A stretch of 45,048 nt of DNA from Pontiellaceae bacterium. GTDB lineage: Bacteria > Verrucomicrobiota > Kiritimatiellia > Kiritimatiellales > Pontiellaceae. Below are positions 35,536-44,326 of the stretch, piece by piece. A program made the translations under genes and the position numbers. Position 1 is the stretch's first letter. Every line of letters begins with the position of its first letter. A model generated the notes under the pieces. It did not search any database and was not told the origin of the DNA. It was given only the letters and a program-made list of their open reading frames with translations. The stretch lies in assembly GCA_016937945.1 (NCBI GenBank), contig JAFGVP010000066.1, positions 1-45,048 on the forward strand. The letters are read 5' to 3'.

Positions 35536-37323
35536 CTAAAACGGCCAAATCAACGGAGCAAACATTACCGTCACAATCCCGAAAATCAGGTTCAGCGGGA
35601 TCCCGATCCGCAGATAATCTGAAAATCGGTAACCACCGGGACCATACACCATCAGATTGGTCTGATAGCCGATCGGCGTGGCAAAACTGGCAGAAGCAGC
35701 AATCATGATACTGATCACAAACGGCATGGGATTCACATCAAGTCCCTGCGCAGTACTCATGGCAATTGGAAATACAAGAACCGCTGCAGCATTATTCGTG
35801 ATGATCTCTGTAAAAAATGTTGTAGCCAGATAAACCATCGCAAGGGCCATATGGGGTTCATCTTTCACCAATCCCAGCAAAGAGCCGGCAATGGCTCCTG
35901 CCGCACCGGTCTGCTCCAGTGCACACCCGAGCCCCAGCGCCGCACCGATCACGATCAACACATTCCACTCGATACTTCGCCGCGCCTGAGCCGTGGAACA
36001 ACAACGAAACAGGACCATTGCGCCGGCAGCAAGCAGGGCCGATTGTAACATTGAGAGCCAACCTCCGGCCACAGCGACAACCATTCCGGCAAGTATGAAG
36101 AAAGCCCACGGCGCCCGCTCAAAACGGCGCGGTGTTGAGTTTTCGACGCCACTGATCAGATAAAAGTCGTGCGAATCCTTCTGGCGGGGAATAAAGCCTG
36201 CATGCGATTCAATAAGAAGCAGATCTCCGGCCCGGATGCGGATATCCCCGATTTTTCCATGAAGACGCTCCCCGTTGCGTGCAACGGCAATTACGACCGC
36301 ATTATAAACATTTCTAAAACGCCCCTGCCGGATTGTCTTCCCGACCAGCGGACAGGTGTGAGAAACCACGGCCTCCACCAGACAGCGTTGATGTCGCGGC
36401 GTATCCAGCTTAAATAACTGCTCCGGCGCCGGTTGCAATCCCTGCTGACTGTAAAGGGATCGCATGGATTCGATATTGCCGACGAAAACCAGCCGATCGC
36501 CGACTTCGAGAATTTCAGATGGAGAAACCGCCGATATAATCTGACCATCACTGCGAATAAGTTCCGCAAGAAATCCGCCGGGAAGTTGACGGAGCCCCGA
36601 TTTTTCGATTGAACTGCCGGCCAACGGACTTTTATCGCTCACCACAAGCTCCAACGTATACTCACGCGGATTTTCAAAAAACTCATCAATCGTCCTACGC
36701 TCAGGAAGTAGCCGATGACTGAAAAGGAGCAGGTAACCTACGCCGGCCAACGCACAGGGGATTCCGATTTTAGTGATCTCGAACATACTCAGCCCGATAT
36801 CGTCAAAGCGCCCCTGATACAGTGTGTTGACCACGAGGTTGGTACTCGTTCCGATCAGCGTACAGGTTCCTCCGAAAATAGAAGCATAGCTCAGCGGAAT
36901 CAGCAACTTGGATGGGGAAATGCGCAGGCGCCGACACCATTCGCCGACCACGGGAATAAACATGGCAACAACCGGCGTGTTGTTCAGGAAGGCACTCAAC
37001 GGAATAACCGGAAGCAACATGCGCAGCAATGCGCGCCGCGATCCTTTCGGAAAACCGAGTACATGATGCGAAATCCAGGCAAGACCTCCAGTCTCCTGCA
37101 GGCCGGCCACAACCACGTAAAGAACACCGACCGTGATCATCCCCGGCGAACTGAATCCGGCCAACGCCGCATCCGCATCAAGAACGCCGCTTATCAGAAG
37201 AATTGAAAGTCCGCCGACAAATACCACATCCGCTGAGTACCGGGTAAAGACCAGTAATCCCAAAACCGCGACGACCACACCGATCGTTATCCAGGCATCC
37301 CAACCCAACTCAGCAAATGTCAT
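35536..37323 (-). CDS. SLC13/DASS-type permease with two RCK_C domains, probable sulfate transporter
   Basis: Membrane protein of 595 aa. N-terminal hydrophobic segments include FLNNTPVVAMFIPV, and the C-terminal half mirrors them with ITNNAAAVLVFPIA, the duplicated SNT-like motifs of the DASS fold. Two soluble TrkA-C/RCK_C domains lie between them, near residues 215-285 (LELVVSDKSPLAGSSIEKS) and 305-380 (VEAVVSHTCPLVGKTIRQGR). Similar SLC13 proteins with paired RCK_C domains import sulfate in algae and bacteria. The operon with cysQDNC supports sulfate, but other anions are possible. RCK_C domains suggest ligand gating. The start follows AGGGGA. Confidence 0.87.
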   Translation of the reverse strand: MTFAELGWDAWITIGVVVAVLGLLVFTRYSADVVFVGGLSILLISGVLDADAALAGFSSPGMITVGVLYVVVAGLQETGGLAWISHHVLGFPKGSRRALLRMLLPVIPLSAFLNNTPVVAMFIPVVGEWCRRLRISPSKLLIPLSYASIFGGTCTLIGTSTNLVVNTLYQGRFDDIGLSMFEITKIGIPCALAGVGYLLLFSHRLLPERRTIDEFFENPREYTLELVVSDKSPLAGSSIEKSGLRQLPGGFLAELIRSDGQIISAVSPSEILEVGDRLVFVGNIESMRSLYSQQGLQPAPEQLFKLDTPRHQRCLVEAVVSHTCPLVGKTIRQGRFRNVYNAVVIAVARNGERLHGKIGDIRIRAGDLLLIESHAGFIPRQKDSHDFYLISGVENSTPRRFERAPWAFFILAGMVVAVAGGWLSMLQSALLAAGAMVLFRCCSTAQARRSIEWNVLIVIGAALGLGCALEQTGAAGAIAGSLLGLVKDEPHMALAMVYLATTFFTEIITNNAAAVLVFPIAMSTAQGLDVNPMPFVISIMIAASASFATPIGYQTNLMVYGPGGYRFSDYLRIGIPLNLIFGIVTVMFAPLIWPF

Positions 37324-37347
37324 ATCCCCTGCCCCGACCCATCTCCG

Positions 37348-39186
37348 CTATTCAACGGTAACCGACTTGGCCAGATTTCTCGGCTGGTCAATTTCACATC
37401 CACGGGCCGCCGCAATGTGATAGGCCAGCAACTGAAGGGCAACCGCGGTCGGAACCGGTGTTATGCAGGGAGGACAGTCCGGCACAACGATTACATCTGA
37501 AAATTCATCCGCAATCTTTTCATCACCTTCACTGACCACAGCAATAACCGGTGCATTTCGGGCCTTGCACTCCTCAGCATTTCCAAGGGTTTTGTCTTTG
37601 CCCGGAACATCGTTCAGCAACGCAATAACCGGAGTGTTCTTCTGAAGCAGTGCAATCGGGCCATGTTTCAGCTCAGCGGCATGATAACCTTCTGCATGTA
37701 TATAACTGATCTCTTTCAGCTTCAGTGCGCCTTCGAGTGCAACCGGGAACAGATAACCGCGACCGATAAAAAACGCATTGTCGCACTTCGCATATTTCTG
37801 CGCCACGGCCTTGATCGCATCATTCTGCTCCAGCACCTTTTCAACCAGTTCAGGCATCCGCTCGATCCAGCGCCCCAGCACTTCTCCGTCATTCAGCGGC
37901 ATGCGCCGCGTCCGGGCTATCTTCAGCGCCATCATCAGCATTACAGAGACCTGACAGGTAAATGCCTTGGTTGATGCCACGCCGATTTCCGGGCCGGCAT
38001 GCAGATACACGCCACGCCCTGTTTCGCGCGCAATGGTCGAACCGACCACATTACAGATTCCGGCGACAACCGCCCCCTTGTTCTTGGCCTCGCGTACGGC
38101 CGCCAGCGTGTCTGCCGTCTCGCCCGACTGGCTGATGGCAACAACGAGATCGGAGGGCGTAATAATCGGATTTCGATAGCGGAACTCGGCCGCCTGCTCG
38201 ACCTCGGCAAGAATTCCGGCCATCTCCTCAATGGCGTATTCGCCAACCATACCGGCATGCATCGAGGTGCCGCAGCCGACGACCAACACGCGATTGATCA
38301 TCGCGGCGTCGCGTGGAGAGAAATCAAGACCGGAAAGCACTGCCGTACCCATCTCAAAATCAAGCCGTCCGCGAATCGCATTCCGGATTGCGCTCGGCTG
38401 CTCATAAATTTCCTTCAGCATAAAATGGGCATACTCACCCTTTTCCGCTGCGCCGGCATCCCAGTCCATGGCCATAACCTCTCGGTTTACCGGAGCCCGC
38501 TGGAGGTCAAACATTTCCATGCCGTCAGCCGTAATGACCGCCATGTCAAAATCTTCAAGATACACGGCATCGCGCGTGTGGGGCATAATGGCCGAAGCAT
38601 CACTAGCCACCAGCGTCTCATTACGCCCGAGCCCCAGAACAATCGGACTGCCGCATCGTGCCGCCACCAGTTTATCCGGCTCGTGATCGCTCATGACCAC
38701 AATGCCGTAGGTTCCTTTAACCTGCTTCAGCGCCTCGCTTACAGCCTCTTCCAGATTACCCTTGTAGCAGAACGCGATGAGCTGAACGAGCACCTCGGAA
38801 TCGGTCTCCGAAACACACTCTATGCCATGCTTGGCAAGCCCGGACCGAATCGCTTTATAGTTTTCGATAATTCCATTGTGCACCATGGCAAAATGGCCGG
38901 AGACATCCTGATGCGGATGGGCATTCACCTCATTAGGCTGACCATGAGTCGCCCAGCGCGTATGGCCGATTCCAACAGTCGCGTTCTTAATCGATTTCAG
39001 AGGAGACTGCTGCACCCGTTCGCGCAGAGCGCGTATTTTTCCGGGATTTTTAACGACATCGATAGAACCGTCATACACGCAGGCAATGCCTGCAGAGTCA
39101 TATCCCCGATATTCCAGCCGGCGCAATCCATCAACCAGAATATCCGAGGCCTTCCGTTTTCCAAAATATCCTACAATTCCGCACAT
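37348..39186 (-). CDS. glmS: glutamine--fructose-6-phosphate aminotransferase (isomerizing)
   Basis: Protein of 612 aa, full length. The N-terminal nucleophile is Cys2 in MCGIVGYFG, exposed after Met removal. HTRWATHGQPNEVNAHPH and HNGIIENYKAIR form the glutaminase site. Two SIS domains follow (VVGCGTSMHAGMVGEYAIEE, then FFIGRGYLFPVALEGALKLK), and the end DQPRNLAKSVTVE is diagnostic. It makes glucosamine-6-phosphate for peptidoglycan and amino-sugar glycans. The start follows GAGGT. Its place inside a sulfation unit, between a NusG paralogue and an anion permease, suggests a dedicated supply for a surface polysaccharide. No glmS ribozyme was seen in the 23-nt upstream gap. Confidence 0.97.
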   Translation of the reverse strand: MCGIVGYFGKRKASDILVDGLRRLEYRGYDSAGIACVYDGSIDVVKNPGKIRALRERVQQSPLKSIKNATVGIGHTRWATHGQPNEVNAHPHQDVSGHFAMVHNGIIENYKAIRSGLAKHGIECVSETDSEVLVQLIAFCYKGNLEEAVSEALKQVKGTYGIVVMSDHEPDKLVAARCGSPIVLGLGRNETLVASDASAIMPHTRDAVYLEDFDMAVITADGMEMFDLQRAPVNREVMAMDWDAGAAEKGEYAHFMLKEIYEQPSAIRNAIRGRLDFEMGTAVLSGLDFSPRDAAMINRVLVVGCGTSMHAGMVGEYAIEEMAGILAEVEQAAEFRYRNPIITPSDLVVAISQSGETADTLAAVREAKNKGAVVAGICNVVGSTIARETGRGVYLHAGPEIGVASTKAFTCQVSVMLMMALKIARTRRMPLNDGEVLGRWIERMPELVEKVLEQNDAIKAVAQKYAKCDNAFFIGRGYLFPVALEGALKLKEISYIHAEGYHAAELKHGPIALLQKNTPVIALLNDVPGKDKTLGNAEECKARNAPVIAVVSEGDEKIADEFSDVIVVPDCPPCITPVPTAVALQLLAYHIAAARGCEIDQPRNLAKSVTVE

Positions 39187-39209
39187 GGTTTACCTCATCT
39201 TAAATAAAG

Positions 39210-39758
39210 CTAATCTACCGAAATACGATGCCTGTTCCGATGCTCCAGTACATCCGACGGAAACTCCGCCTCAACCAGCGTTCCAAGCAGTTCAAGTAAA
39301 ACACTTACCCGATCCTCGGCGGGCATGACCTTAATGACCTTGACCCTCAATCCGCGCATGGATCCTTCAAGAATCGTGGTTTCATCACCCACCGCCAACG
39401 GAAGTGCCGCGTTTACACTGCCCTGATCATCCAGATCCGCTTTCAGAGAATCAATAACCGATTCAGGAACCGCCACATAACGATCCCCAAACATGGGAAG
39501 CCCCATTATCCCCGGAGAATGCTCCACGGCCCGTTTCCCGTCCGACATGTCAAACCGGACAAAGATATATCCGGGAAACATTGCCTCCTGAAACCAAACC
39601 GGTCCTCGCGCCGTTTTGCGACGGAACCGGATTAGCGGGCAGAAAACCTGAAACGATAAAATGGATTCGACATTCACCGCAGCCACGCGCTCTTTCTTTG
39701 GCTTTGTGCGCACACAATACCAAAGGAGTCCGGGTTCAAATGACAACTGAGAAACCAC
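39210..39758 (-). CDS. NusG paralogue (RfaH/LoaP/UpxY-type antitermination factor)
   Basis: Protein of 182 aa from a GTG start at 39758, preceded by GGAGG inside the end of the upstream gene. The NGN domain is WYCVRTKPKKERVAAVNVES through EAMFPGYIFVRFDM. A C-terminal KOW domain follows (VGDETTILEGSMRGLRVKVI). The core NusG is normally encoded beside secE and rplK, so this is a specialised paralogue, a class that promotes reading through long polysaccharide operons. It starts 4 nt after the regulator gene stop. It should act in the glmS-cys unit it leads, or elsewhere at an ops-like site. No such site was identified. Confidence 0.88.
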   Translation of the reverse strand: MVSQLSFEPGLLWYCVRTKPKKERVAAVNVESILSFQVFCPLIRFRRKTARGPVWFQEAMFPGYIFVRFDMSDGKRAVEHSPGIMGLPMFGDRYVAVPESVIDSLKADLDDQGSVNAALPLAVGDETTILEGSMRGLRVKVIKVMPAEDRVSVLLELLGTLVEAEFPSDVLEHRNRHRISVD

Positions 39759-39762
39759 GGGC

Positions 39763-40260
39763 TCAACCTCCGATTAATTTCAGAACCAGCGGAAGCGTCT
39801 GCCCCGCCCGTTTCTGCCAGTTTTCCAAGAGATCCACCTTATCAAGTAAAGCCTCTTTTTCTTCAATATCCTGCTGATCCAGCAATTCCCGAATCCGGTG
39901 GATGCGCTCCTTGCCGCTTGCCACATGCGGCTGAATCTGCTCGCTCGCAAATCCTGAAGCGATTTTACGCAGAGACGTCTCAGCAACATAGTAATCTTTG
40001 CGATCCCCTGGGACATAAACCGTACGGATCGCTCCGAATGAACGAAGTATCTTAAGCCCCTGACTGGTAGAGCCCTTGCTGATATTCAAACGCAGACGAC
40101 AATCATCAAGACAGAGCGGCTCCATGGAAATGAATAGAATTCCATAAATTTCGCCCACCGAACGCGGAAGGTTCAGTACATCAGCCATGCGCACAAACAA
40201 CGCAATAACCTCGCGCTCAAGCTCGCTGAGATTCTGAATTTTGTCCGGCGCACTCTCCAT
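39763..40260 (-). CDS. GbsR/MarR-like winged-helix transcriptional regulator
   Basis: Protein of 165 aa from the ATG at 40260. Residues ~15-110 are a winged helix: VREIALFVRM-like dimer helix, RSVGEIYGILFISMEPLCLD, then NISKGSTSQGLKILRSFGAI as recognition helix and VYVPGDRKDYYVAE as wing, a pattern of the GbsR/MarR family (COG1510 type). A helical C-terminal part follows. There is no ribosome binding site, and a palindrome with an internal TATATT sits just upstream, suggesting a leaderless, self-controlled transcript. It opens the unit that runs through the NusG paralogue to cysNC. The ligand is unknown. Confidence 0.82.
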   Translation of the reverse strand: MESAPDKIQNLSELEREVIALFVRMADVLNLPRSVGEIYGILFISMEPLCLDDCRLRLNISKGSTSQGLKILRSFGAIRTVYVPGDRKDYYVAETSLRKIASGFASEQIQPHVASGKERIHRIRELLDQQDIEEKEALLDKVDLLENWQKRAGQTLPLVLKLIGG

Positions 40261-40263
40261 AGT

Positions 40264-40281
40264 GTTCAAAATATACTGAAC
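40264..40281 (-). promoter_or_regulatory. palindromic operator/promoter of the regulator gene
   Basis: On the minus strand GTTCAGTATATTTTGAAC has 5-bp complementary arms GTTCA/TGAAC... read GTTCA(8)TGAAC on the plus strand. TATATT at 40275-40270 could be a -10 element, with TTGTGT 17 bases upstream. Transcription would then start about 2-3 bases before the ATG. Confidence 0.45.
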
Positions 40282-40311
40282 AAACCGGACCAACACAACC
40301 TTATAACACCA

Positions 40312-40340
40312 TAATGCACGACCAAACAGGTCGTGCATTA
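40312..40340 (-). terminator. strong 12-bp hairpin after ahcY, probable terminator
   Basis: TAATGCACGACC and GGTCGTGCATTA are exact complements around a 5-base loop (AAACA on the plus strand), 32 nt after the ahcY stop. The following minus-strand T content is low, so termination may be partial. Confidence 0.65.
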
Positions 40341-40371
40341 AAGCAATCTTCACATGAAAGAATTCTGAAGC

Positions 40372-41799
40372 CTAATAACGATAATGCTCCGGCTTAAAAG
40401 GTCCTTCTTCAGGAATTCCCAGATAGCGGGCCTGCTTTCGGCTCAGATGGTCCAATTTGACCCCGATTTTTTCGAGATGCAGGCGGGCAACTTCTTCATC
40501 CAGCAACTTAGGAAGCGTATAAACGCCGACCGGATATTTTCCTGAATTACAATACAGCTCCATTTGAGCCAGCACCTGATTGGTAAAGCTGTTGCTCATG
40601 ACGAAGCTGGGATGACCGGTGGCACAGCCGAGGTTAACCAGACGGCCTTCTGCCAACAGAAGAATACTGTTTCCCTTTGGCATGGTGATCTTATCCACCT
40701 GAGGCTTGATATTGGTCCACTTGTACTTCTTCATCTTTTCGACCTGAATCTCGGAATCAAAGTGACCGATATTACAGACAATCGCCATGTCCTTCATTTT
40801 ACGCATATGGCGCTCTGTAATCACATCGCAGCAGCCGGTTGTCGTCACAAAAACATCGCCGATTTCGCAGGCGGAATCCATGGTCATAACTTCATACCCT
40901 TCCATCGCCGCCTGAAGGGCACAAATGGGATCGATTTCCGTAATCACCACCCGGGCACCCTGCCCCTTGAGTGACTGGGCGCAACCCTTGCCGACATCGC
41001 CGTAACCGGCCACCACGGCAATCTTGCCGGAAAGCATGACATCGGTTGCCCGCATAATGCTGTCGACCAGCGAATGGCGGCATCCGTACAGATTGTCGAA
41101 CTTGGATTTTGTCACCGAATCGTTCACGTTGAATGCAGGAAAAAGAAGTTCCCCCTTGGCTGCCAGCTGATAGAGGCGGTGCACGCCGGTTGTCGTCTCT
41201 TCCGAAACGCCGAGAATATCCTTGGAGATCCGCGAAAACCGCGTCGGATCATTTTTTAAAGCCTTCTTGAGCTGGGCAAACAGAATACCCTCTTCAACAC
41301 TGCCGGGCTTCTTGTCGAGAATGGACGGATCCCTTTCCGCCTTGTAACCCAGCTGAACGAAAAGAGTTGCATCGCCACCATCGTCGAGAATCACATTCGG
41401 ACCGGCACCGTCTCCCCAGTCGAGAATACGGTCTGTGTATTCCCAATATTCCTCCAGCGTCTCACCCTTCTTTGCAAACACCGGCGTGCCGGTCTTGGCA
41501 ACGGCGGCCGCAGCATGATCCTGAGTCGAAAAAATATTGCAACTGGCCCAGCGTACCTTGGCACCGAGCTCCTGAAGCGTCTCGATCAGCATGGCCGTCT
41601 GGATCGTCATATGCAGGGAACCGGTAATCCGGGCTCCAGTCAGAGGCTTTTCCTTGCCGTATTTTTCGCGTAGCGCCATCAGGCCCGGCATTTCATATTC
41701 AGCCAGCTCCATCTCCCTGCGTCCGAAATCCGCAAGCGAGATATCCGCAATTTCACAATCAACTGTCTTTTTACGTGCCGTTGTTTTTTTCTTAGCCAT
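40372..41799 (-). CDS. ahcY: adenosylhomocysteinase
   Basis: Protein of 475 aa from [20 protein letters not shown] at 41799, with GGAG at 9 bases; the longer reading from 41928 overlaps the upstream gene. The NAD-binding loop is [14 protein letters not shown]. Catalytic blocks include [26 protein letters not shown] (Asp, Lys, Asp/Asn) and [10 protein letters not shown], and it ends FKPEHYRY as in the family. It splits S-adenosylhomocysteine to adenosine and homocysteine, relieving inhibition of methyltransferases. It lies 20 nt after an ArsR-methyltransferase fusion, likely its regulator. The basic N-terminal 12 residues are not conserved in the family. Confidence 0.97.
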   Translation of the reverse strand: MAKKKTTARKKTVDCEIADISLADFGRREMELAEYEMPGLMALREKYGKEKPLTGARITGSLHMTIQTAMLIETLQELGAKVRWASCNIFSTQDHAAAAVAKTGTPVFAKKGETLEEYWEYTDRILDWGDGAGPNVILDDGGDATLFVQLGYKAERDPSILDKKPGSVEEGILFAQLKKALKNDPTRFSRISKDILGVSEETTTGVHRLYQLAAKGELLFPAFNVNDSVTKSKFDNLYGCRHSLVDSIMRATDVMLSGKIAVVAGYGDVGKGCAQSLKGQGARVVITEIDPICALQAAMEGYEVMTMDSACEIGDVFVTTTGCCDVITERHMRKMKDMAIVCNIGHFDSEIQVEKMKKYKWTNIKPQVDKITMPKGNSILLLAEGRLVNLGCATGHPSFVMSNSFTNQVLAQMELYCNSGKYPVGVYTLPKLLDEEVARLHLEKIGVKLDHLSRKQARYLGIPEEGPFKPEHYRY

Positions 41800-41819
41800 A
41801 TGTCTTACTCCGTTCCTTG

Positions 41820-42752
41820 TTAAAATGATGCGGTCTTTTCTCCAACCACGATAAGTACCGACAAATCCGGCGTCGCGCCGGGAAGCGAATCCAGGACGAT
41901 AATATTCAGGCCGGATCGGACCAGCCATTCCCGTGTTTCGAGAGGATCAAACCCCAACCACTGATCCGCCCACTGCTCACGAACCCATTCATGCTCATGA
42001 CGCACGAGGTCAAGAATAACAATCTGCCCGCCGACTTTCAGCCCCGCGGCAGCCAGCCGCACAACCGACTCCGGACTGGAGGTGTGATGCAGCGACTGAC
42101 TCAGAAACAAGGCATCAAACGATTCCGAAGGAAGCCGAAGATCCTCAAGATTACCCAGCTTCAGCTCCAGCCGCTTAGAAAGATGCTGCTCCCGCGCCTT
42201 TTCTGCAACCAGAGACAGCATCCGCTCGGACTGATCAAAAGCGACAACCTTTCGTGCAAACCGGGCCAGAAGCAGTGACAACGCGCCCTCTCCGCATCCC
42301 AGATCACCAACGACTTTACCGGCGAAACCGGCGGCCAGTCCGGATGCCAGCGCCTGCCAGCCACCACCCGGCTCCGTCAGGGTTCCATAGCAGCCGGCAA
42401 TTCCATCGAAAAATTCCCGACTCTTGCGCCGGCGCGATTCAACCACGCGCTCTACCGCTGCCGCATCCCGATGGGCCACTGGAATTTCCTGCAGCCGCTC
42501 GGTCAGGATCTGCGCAAATGCACTGTCACGAAAAAGGGAGCCCCGGTTGTAATAGACGGATGTACCGTCACGTCGCGAAGCCACCAGTCCGGCATCGCGC
42601 ATTGGCTTAAGATGGCGACTTACCGTCGACTGCGGCATTTCCAAGGCTTGTACTAGCTCCGCAACAGAAAGCTCGCACTGATCAATCGCCCTCAGAATCC
42701 GCAACCGACCTTCGTCGGCCAACGCTTTGAATATGTCGAGAACTCCACTCAT
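41820..42752 (-). CDS. ArsR-type regulator fused to a SAM-dependent methyltransferase domain
   Basis: Protein of 310 aa. Residues ~1-85 are an ArsR winged helix ([40 protein letters not shown] as recognition helix, [12 protein letters not shown] wing) lacking an obvious metal-binding Cys pair. After a basic linker, residues ~130-290 are a class I methyltransferase fold with the SAM loop [19 protein letters not shown] and acidic [11 protein letters not shown]. ArsR-family SahR proteins sense S-adenosylhomocysteine and control SAM-cycle genes. The operon with ahcY suggests the same logic here, with the methyltransferase domain as sensor. That is inference. A near-perfect palindrome lies 9 bases upstream. 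Confidence 0.9.
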   Translation of the reverse strand: MSGVLDIFKALADEGRLRILRAIDQCELSVAELVQALEMPQSTVSRHLKPMRDAGLVASRRDGTSVYYNRGSLFRDSAFAQILTERLQEIPVAHRDAAAVERVVESRRRKSREFFDGIAGCYGTLTEPGGGWQALASGLAAGFAGKVVGDLGCGEGALSLLLARFARKVVAFDQSERMLSLVAEKAREQHLSKRLELKLGNLEDLRLPSESFDALFLSQSLHHTSSPESVVRLAAAGLKVGGQIVILDLVRHEHEWVREQWADQWLGFDPLETREWLVRSGLNIIVLDSLPGATPDLSVLIVVGEKTASF

Positions 42753-42760
42753 TATTCATA

Positions 42761-42778
42761 TATCCGAATATGCGGATA
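42761..42778. promoter_or_regulatory. 18-base operator of the ArsR-methyltransferase/ahcY operon
   Basis: TATCCGAATATGCGGATA has complementary arms TATCCG/CGGATA and only one mismatched pair (A-G facing) in the centre. It is 9 bases upstream of the regulator start codon in the 157-nt region shared with divergent queA, and no ribosome binding site separates them. This suits self-repression. Confidence 0.65.
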
Positions 42779-42909
42779 AAAGAGGATTTCTGCGGCCGCT
42801 GTCAATGCCCTTGCTTGAAAATCAATCGGTCCGGCGCCGCACCAAAGCTGAAAGTTTCCCCTTTATTTCCGCGCTGAGGTTCGTATTCTACCTAACCTTT
42901 GGAAAAGCC

Positions 42910-43944
42910 ATGAAAACCGATCTATTCAACTATGCCCTACCGCCGGAACTGATTGCCCAGCATCCACCGAAAAAACGCGAACTCGCCAGAATGATGGTAC
43001 TTCATCGCGCCTCCAGCACCATTGAACACCGGACGATTACCGACATCGCCGAATATCTTCGAGCCCCCGATGTGCTGGTGCTCAACAATACCAAGGTCAT
43101 CCCCGCCCGTGTTTTCGGCCACAAAGCCGCATCCGGCGGCAAGGTGGAACTGCTTCTGCTCGATGAATCCGCCCCCGGCGAATGGAAGGTGCTGATGAAA
43201 ACGTCGCGCCGCCCGAAAACCGGCGACGAGCTGATCCTGTGCTCCGGAAAAGCCACAGCAACGATGCTTCAGGATGGCGAACAGGGCGAAGCATTTCTCC
43301 GCATTTCATCGGATCGGCCATTGATGGAAGTGCTCGATGAAGAAGGTGTTCCGCCGCTGCCTCCATACATCACGCGTAAGGAACAGACGCGCGGACAGAT
43401 TGAAATCGATAAACAGCGGTATCAGACGGTCTACGCCTCCGAGCCCGGAGCCGCTGCCGCACCGACCGCCGGACTCCATTTCACGCCGGAGTTGCTCGCG
43501 CGGCTGGCCGCCAATGGAATCCACAAAGCCGAATTAACCCTGCACGTCGGACTCGGCACATTCCGGCCGGTTTCCGCCGACATTATTACGGATCACGAAA
43601 TGCATCATGAACGCTATGCCGTTTCGTCCGGCGCCGCCGAAACAATCAACACAGCCCGGCAAGCCGGCGGACGCATTATCGCAGTGGGATCAACCTCTGT
43701 GCGCACCCTCGAATCTGTAAACCCGATCCGCGAGGCCGATGGCTCAACCAACATTTTCATCTATCCGCCATACGAATTCAGAAACGTCGATGCCATTCTA
43801 ACAAACTTCCATCTGCCAAAGTCGACACTCCTGATGATGATGTCCGCATTCGCCGGACACGAACAAATGCTGGAAACCTACCGGATCGCGGTAGCGGAAA
43901 GATACCGATTTTTCAGCTATGGCGACTGTATGCTTATTCTTTAA
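42910..43944 (+). CDS. queA: S-adenosylmethionine:tRNA ribosyltransferase-isomerase
   Basis: Protein of 344 aa from MKTDLFNYALPPELIAQHPP at 42910, with GGAAAA upstream; the longer reading from 42727 overlaps the operator and has no family similarity. QueA moves the ribosyl part of SAM to preQ1 in tRNA, forming epoxyqueuosine. Blocks typical of the family are VLNNTKVIPARVFGHK, the QTVYASEPGAAAAPTAGLHF signature and LHVGLGTFRPV. It consumes SAM and releases methionine and adenine, so control by the adjacent SAH/SAM-type regulator is plausible. No tgt or queG gene is adjacent. Confidence 0.96.
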   Translation: MKTDLFNYALPPELIAQHPPKKRELARMMVLHRASSTIEHRTITDIAEYLRAPDVLVLNNTKVIPARVFGHKAASGGKVELLLLDESAPGEWKVLMKTSRRPKTGDELILCSGKATATMLQDGEQGEAFLRISSDRPLMEVLDEEGVPPLPPYITRKEQTRGQIEIDKQRYQTVYASEPGAAAAPTAGLHFTPELLARLAANGIHKAELTLHVGLGTFRPVSADIITDHEMHHERYAVSSGAAETINTARQAGGRIIAVGSTSVRTLESVNPIREADGSTNIFIYPPYEFRNVDAILTNFHLPKSTLLMMMSAFAGHEQMLETYRIAVAERYRFFSYGDCMLIL

Positions 43945-44053
43945 TCGCCCCGTGGTGCACCCGGCTGAATGGCAATGCGAACCGATTCTCCGTTCTCTCT
44001 ATCCAGTCAGGTATCAATCAGGATGGTAATTCGAAAGCGAAAATGCGTCACCG

Positions 44054-44311
44054 CTAACCACATTGGCTACCCCGATTTACCGGCTCGCTCTTCTGATAAA
44101 GAAACTCAGGATCAAAATCCATTTCGTTAGCCCACTGCACAGAATCAAAGGAGGGCCTGACCGTCCGGAACATCACAGGGTCTTTCAATTCAGAATACTT
44201 GCCGAGGGCAAGATACGGCGAAACATCAAATACTCGATACTCATTATTCTCGAAGGTAAGCTCCAGCTTATACGCGTCCAGAGGCTCCACGTTCGTTACA
44301 CTCAAGTACAT
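44054..44311 (-). CDS. DUF2442 family protein (putative TA partner)
   Basis: Protein of 85 aa. The sequence MYLSVTNVEPLDAYKLELTF, then FDVSPYLALGKYSELKDPVM and FDSVQWANEMDFDPEFLYQK, matches DUF2442 over its full length. AAGGAGG lies 6 bases before the start. DUF2442 genes often follow DUF4160 genes in pairs proposed as toxin-antitoxin systems. Here the DUF4160 gene just upstream is broken while this one is intact. The last residues (RGSQCG) extend past the usual end. Function is unproven. Confidence 0.85.
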   Translation of the reverse strand: MYLSVTNVEPLDAYKLELTFENNEYRVFDVSPYLALGKYSELKDPVMFRTVRPSFDSVQWANEMDFDPEFLYQKSEPVNRGSQCG

Positions 44312-44326
44312 TATCGCCTCCTTCCA

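Noticed and set aside
37999-39207. Plus-strand open frame of 402 codons
   Set aside because: It is antisense to glmS, which has full family motifs.
39187-39209. glmS ribozyme upstream of glmS
   Set aside because: The gap to the preceding gene is only 23 nt, too short, and no ribozyme core is visible.
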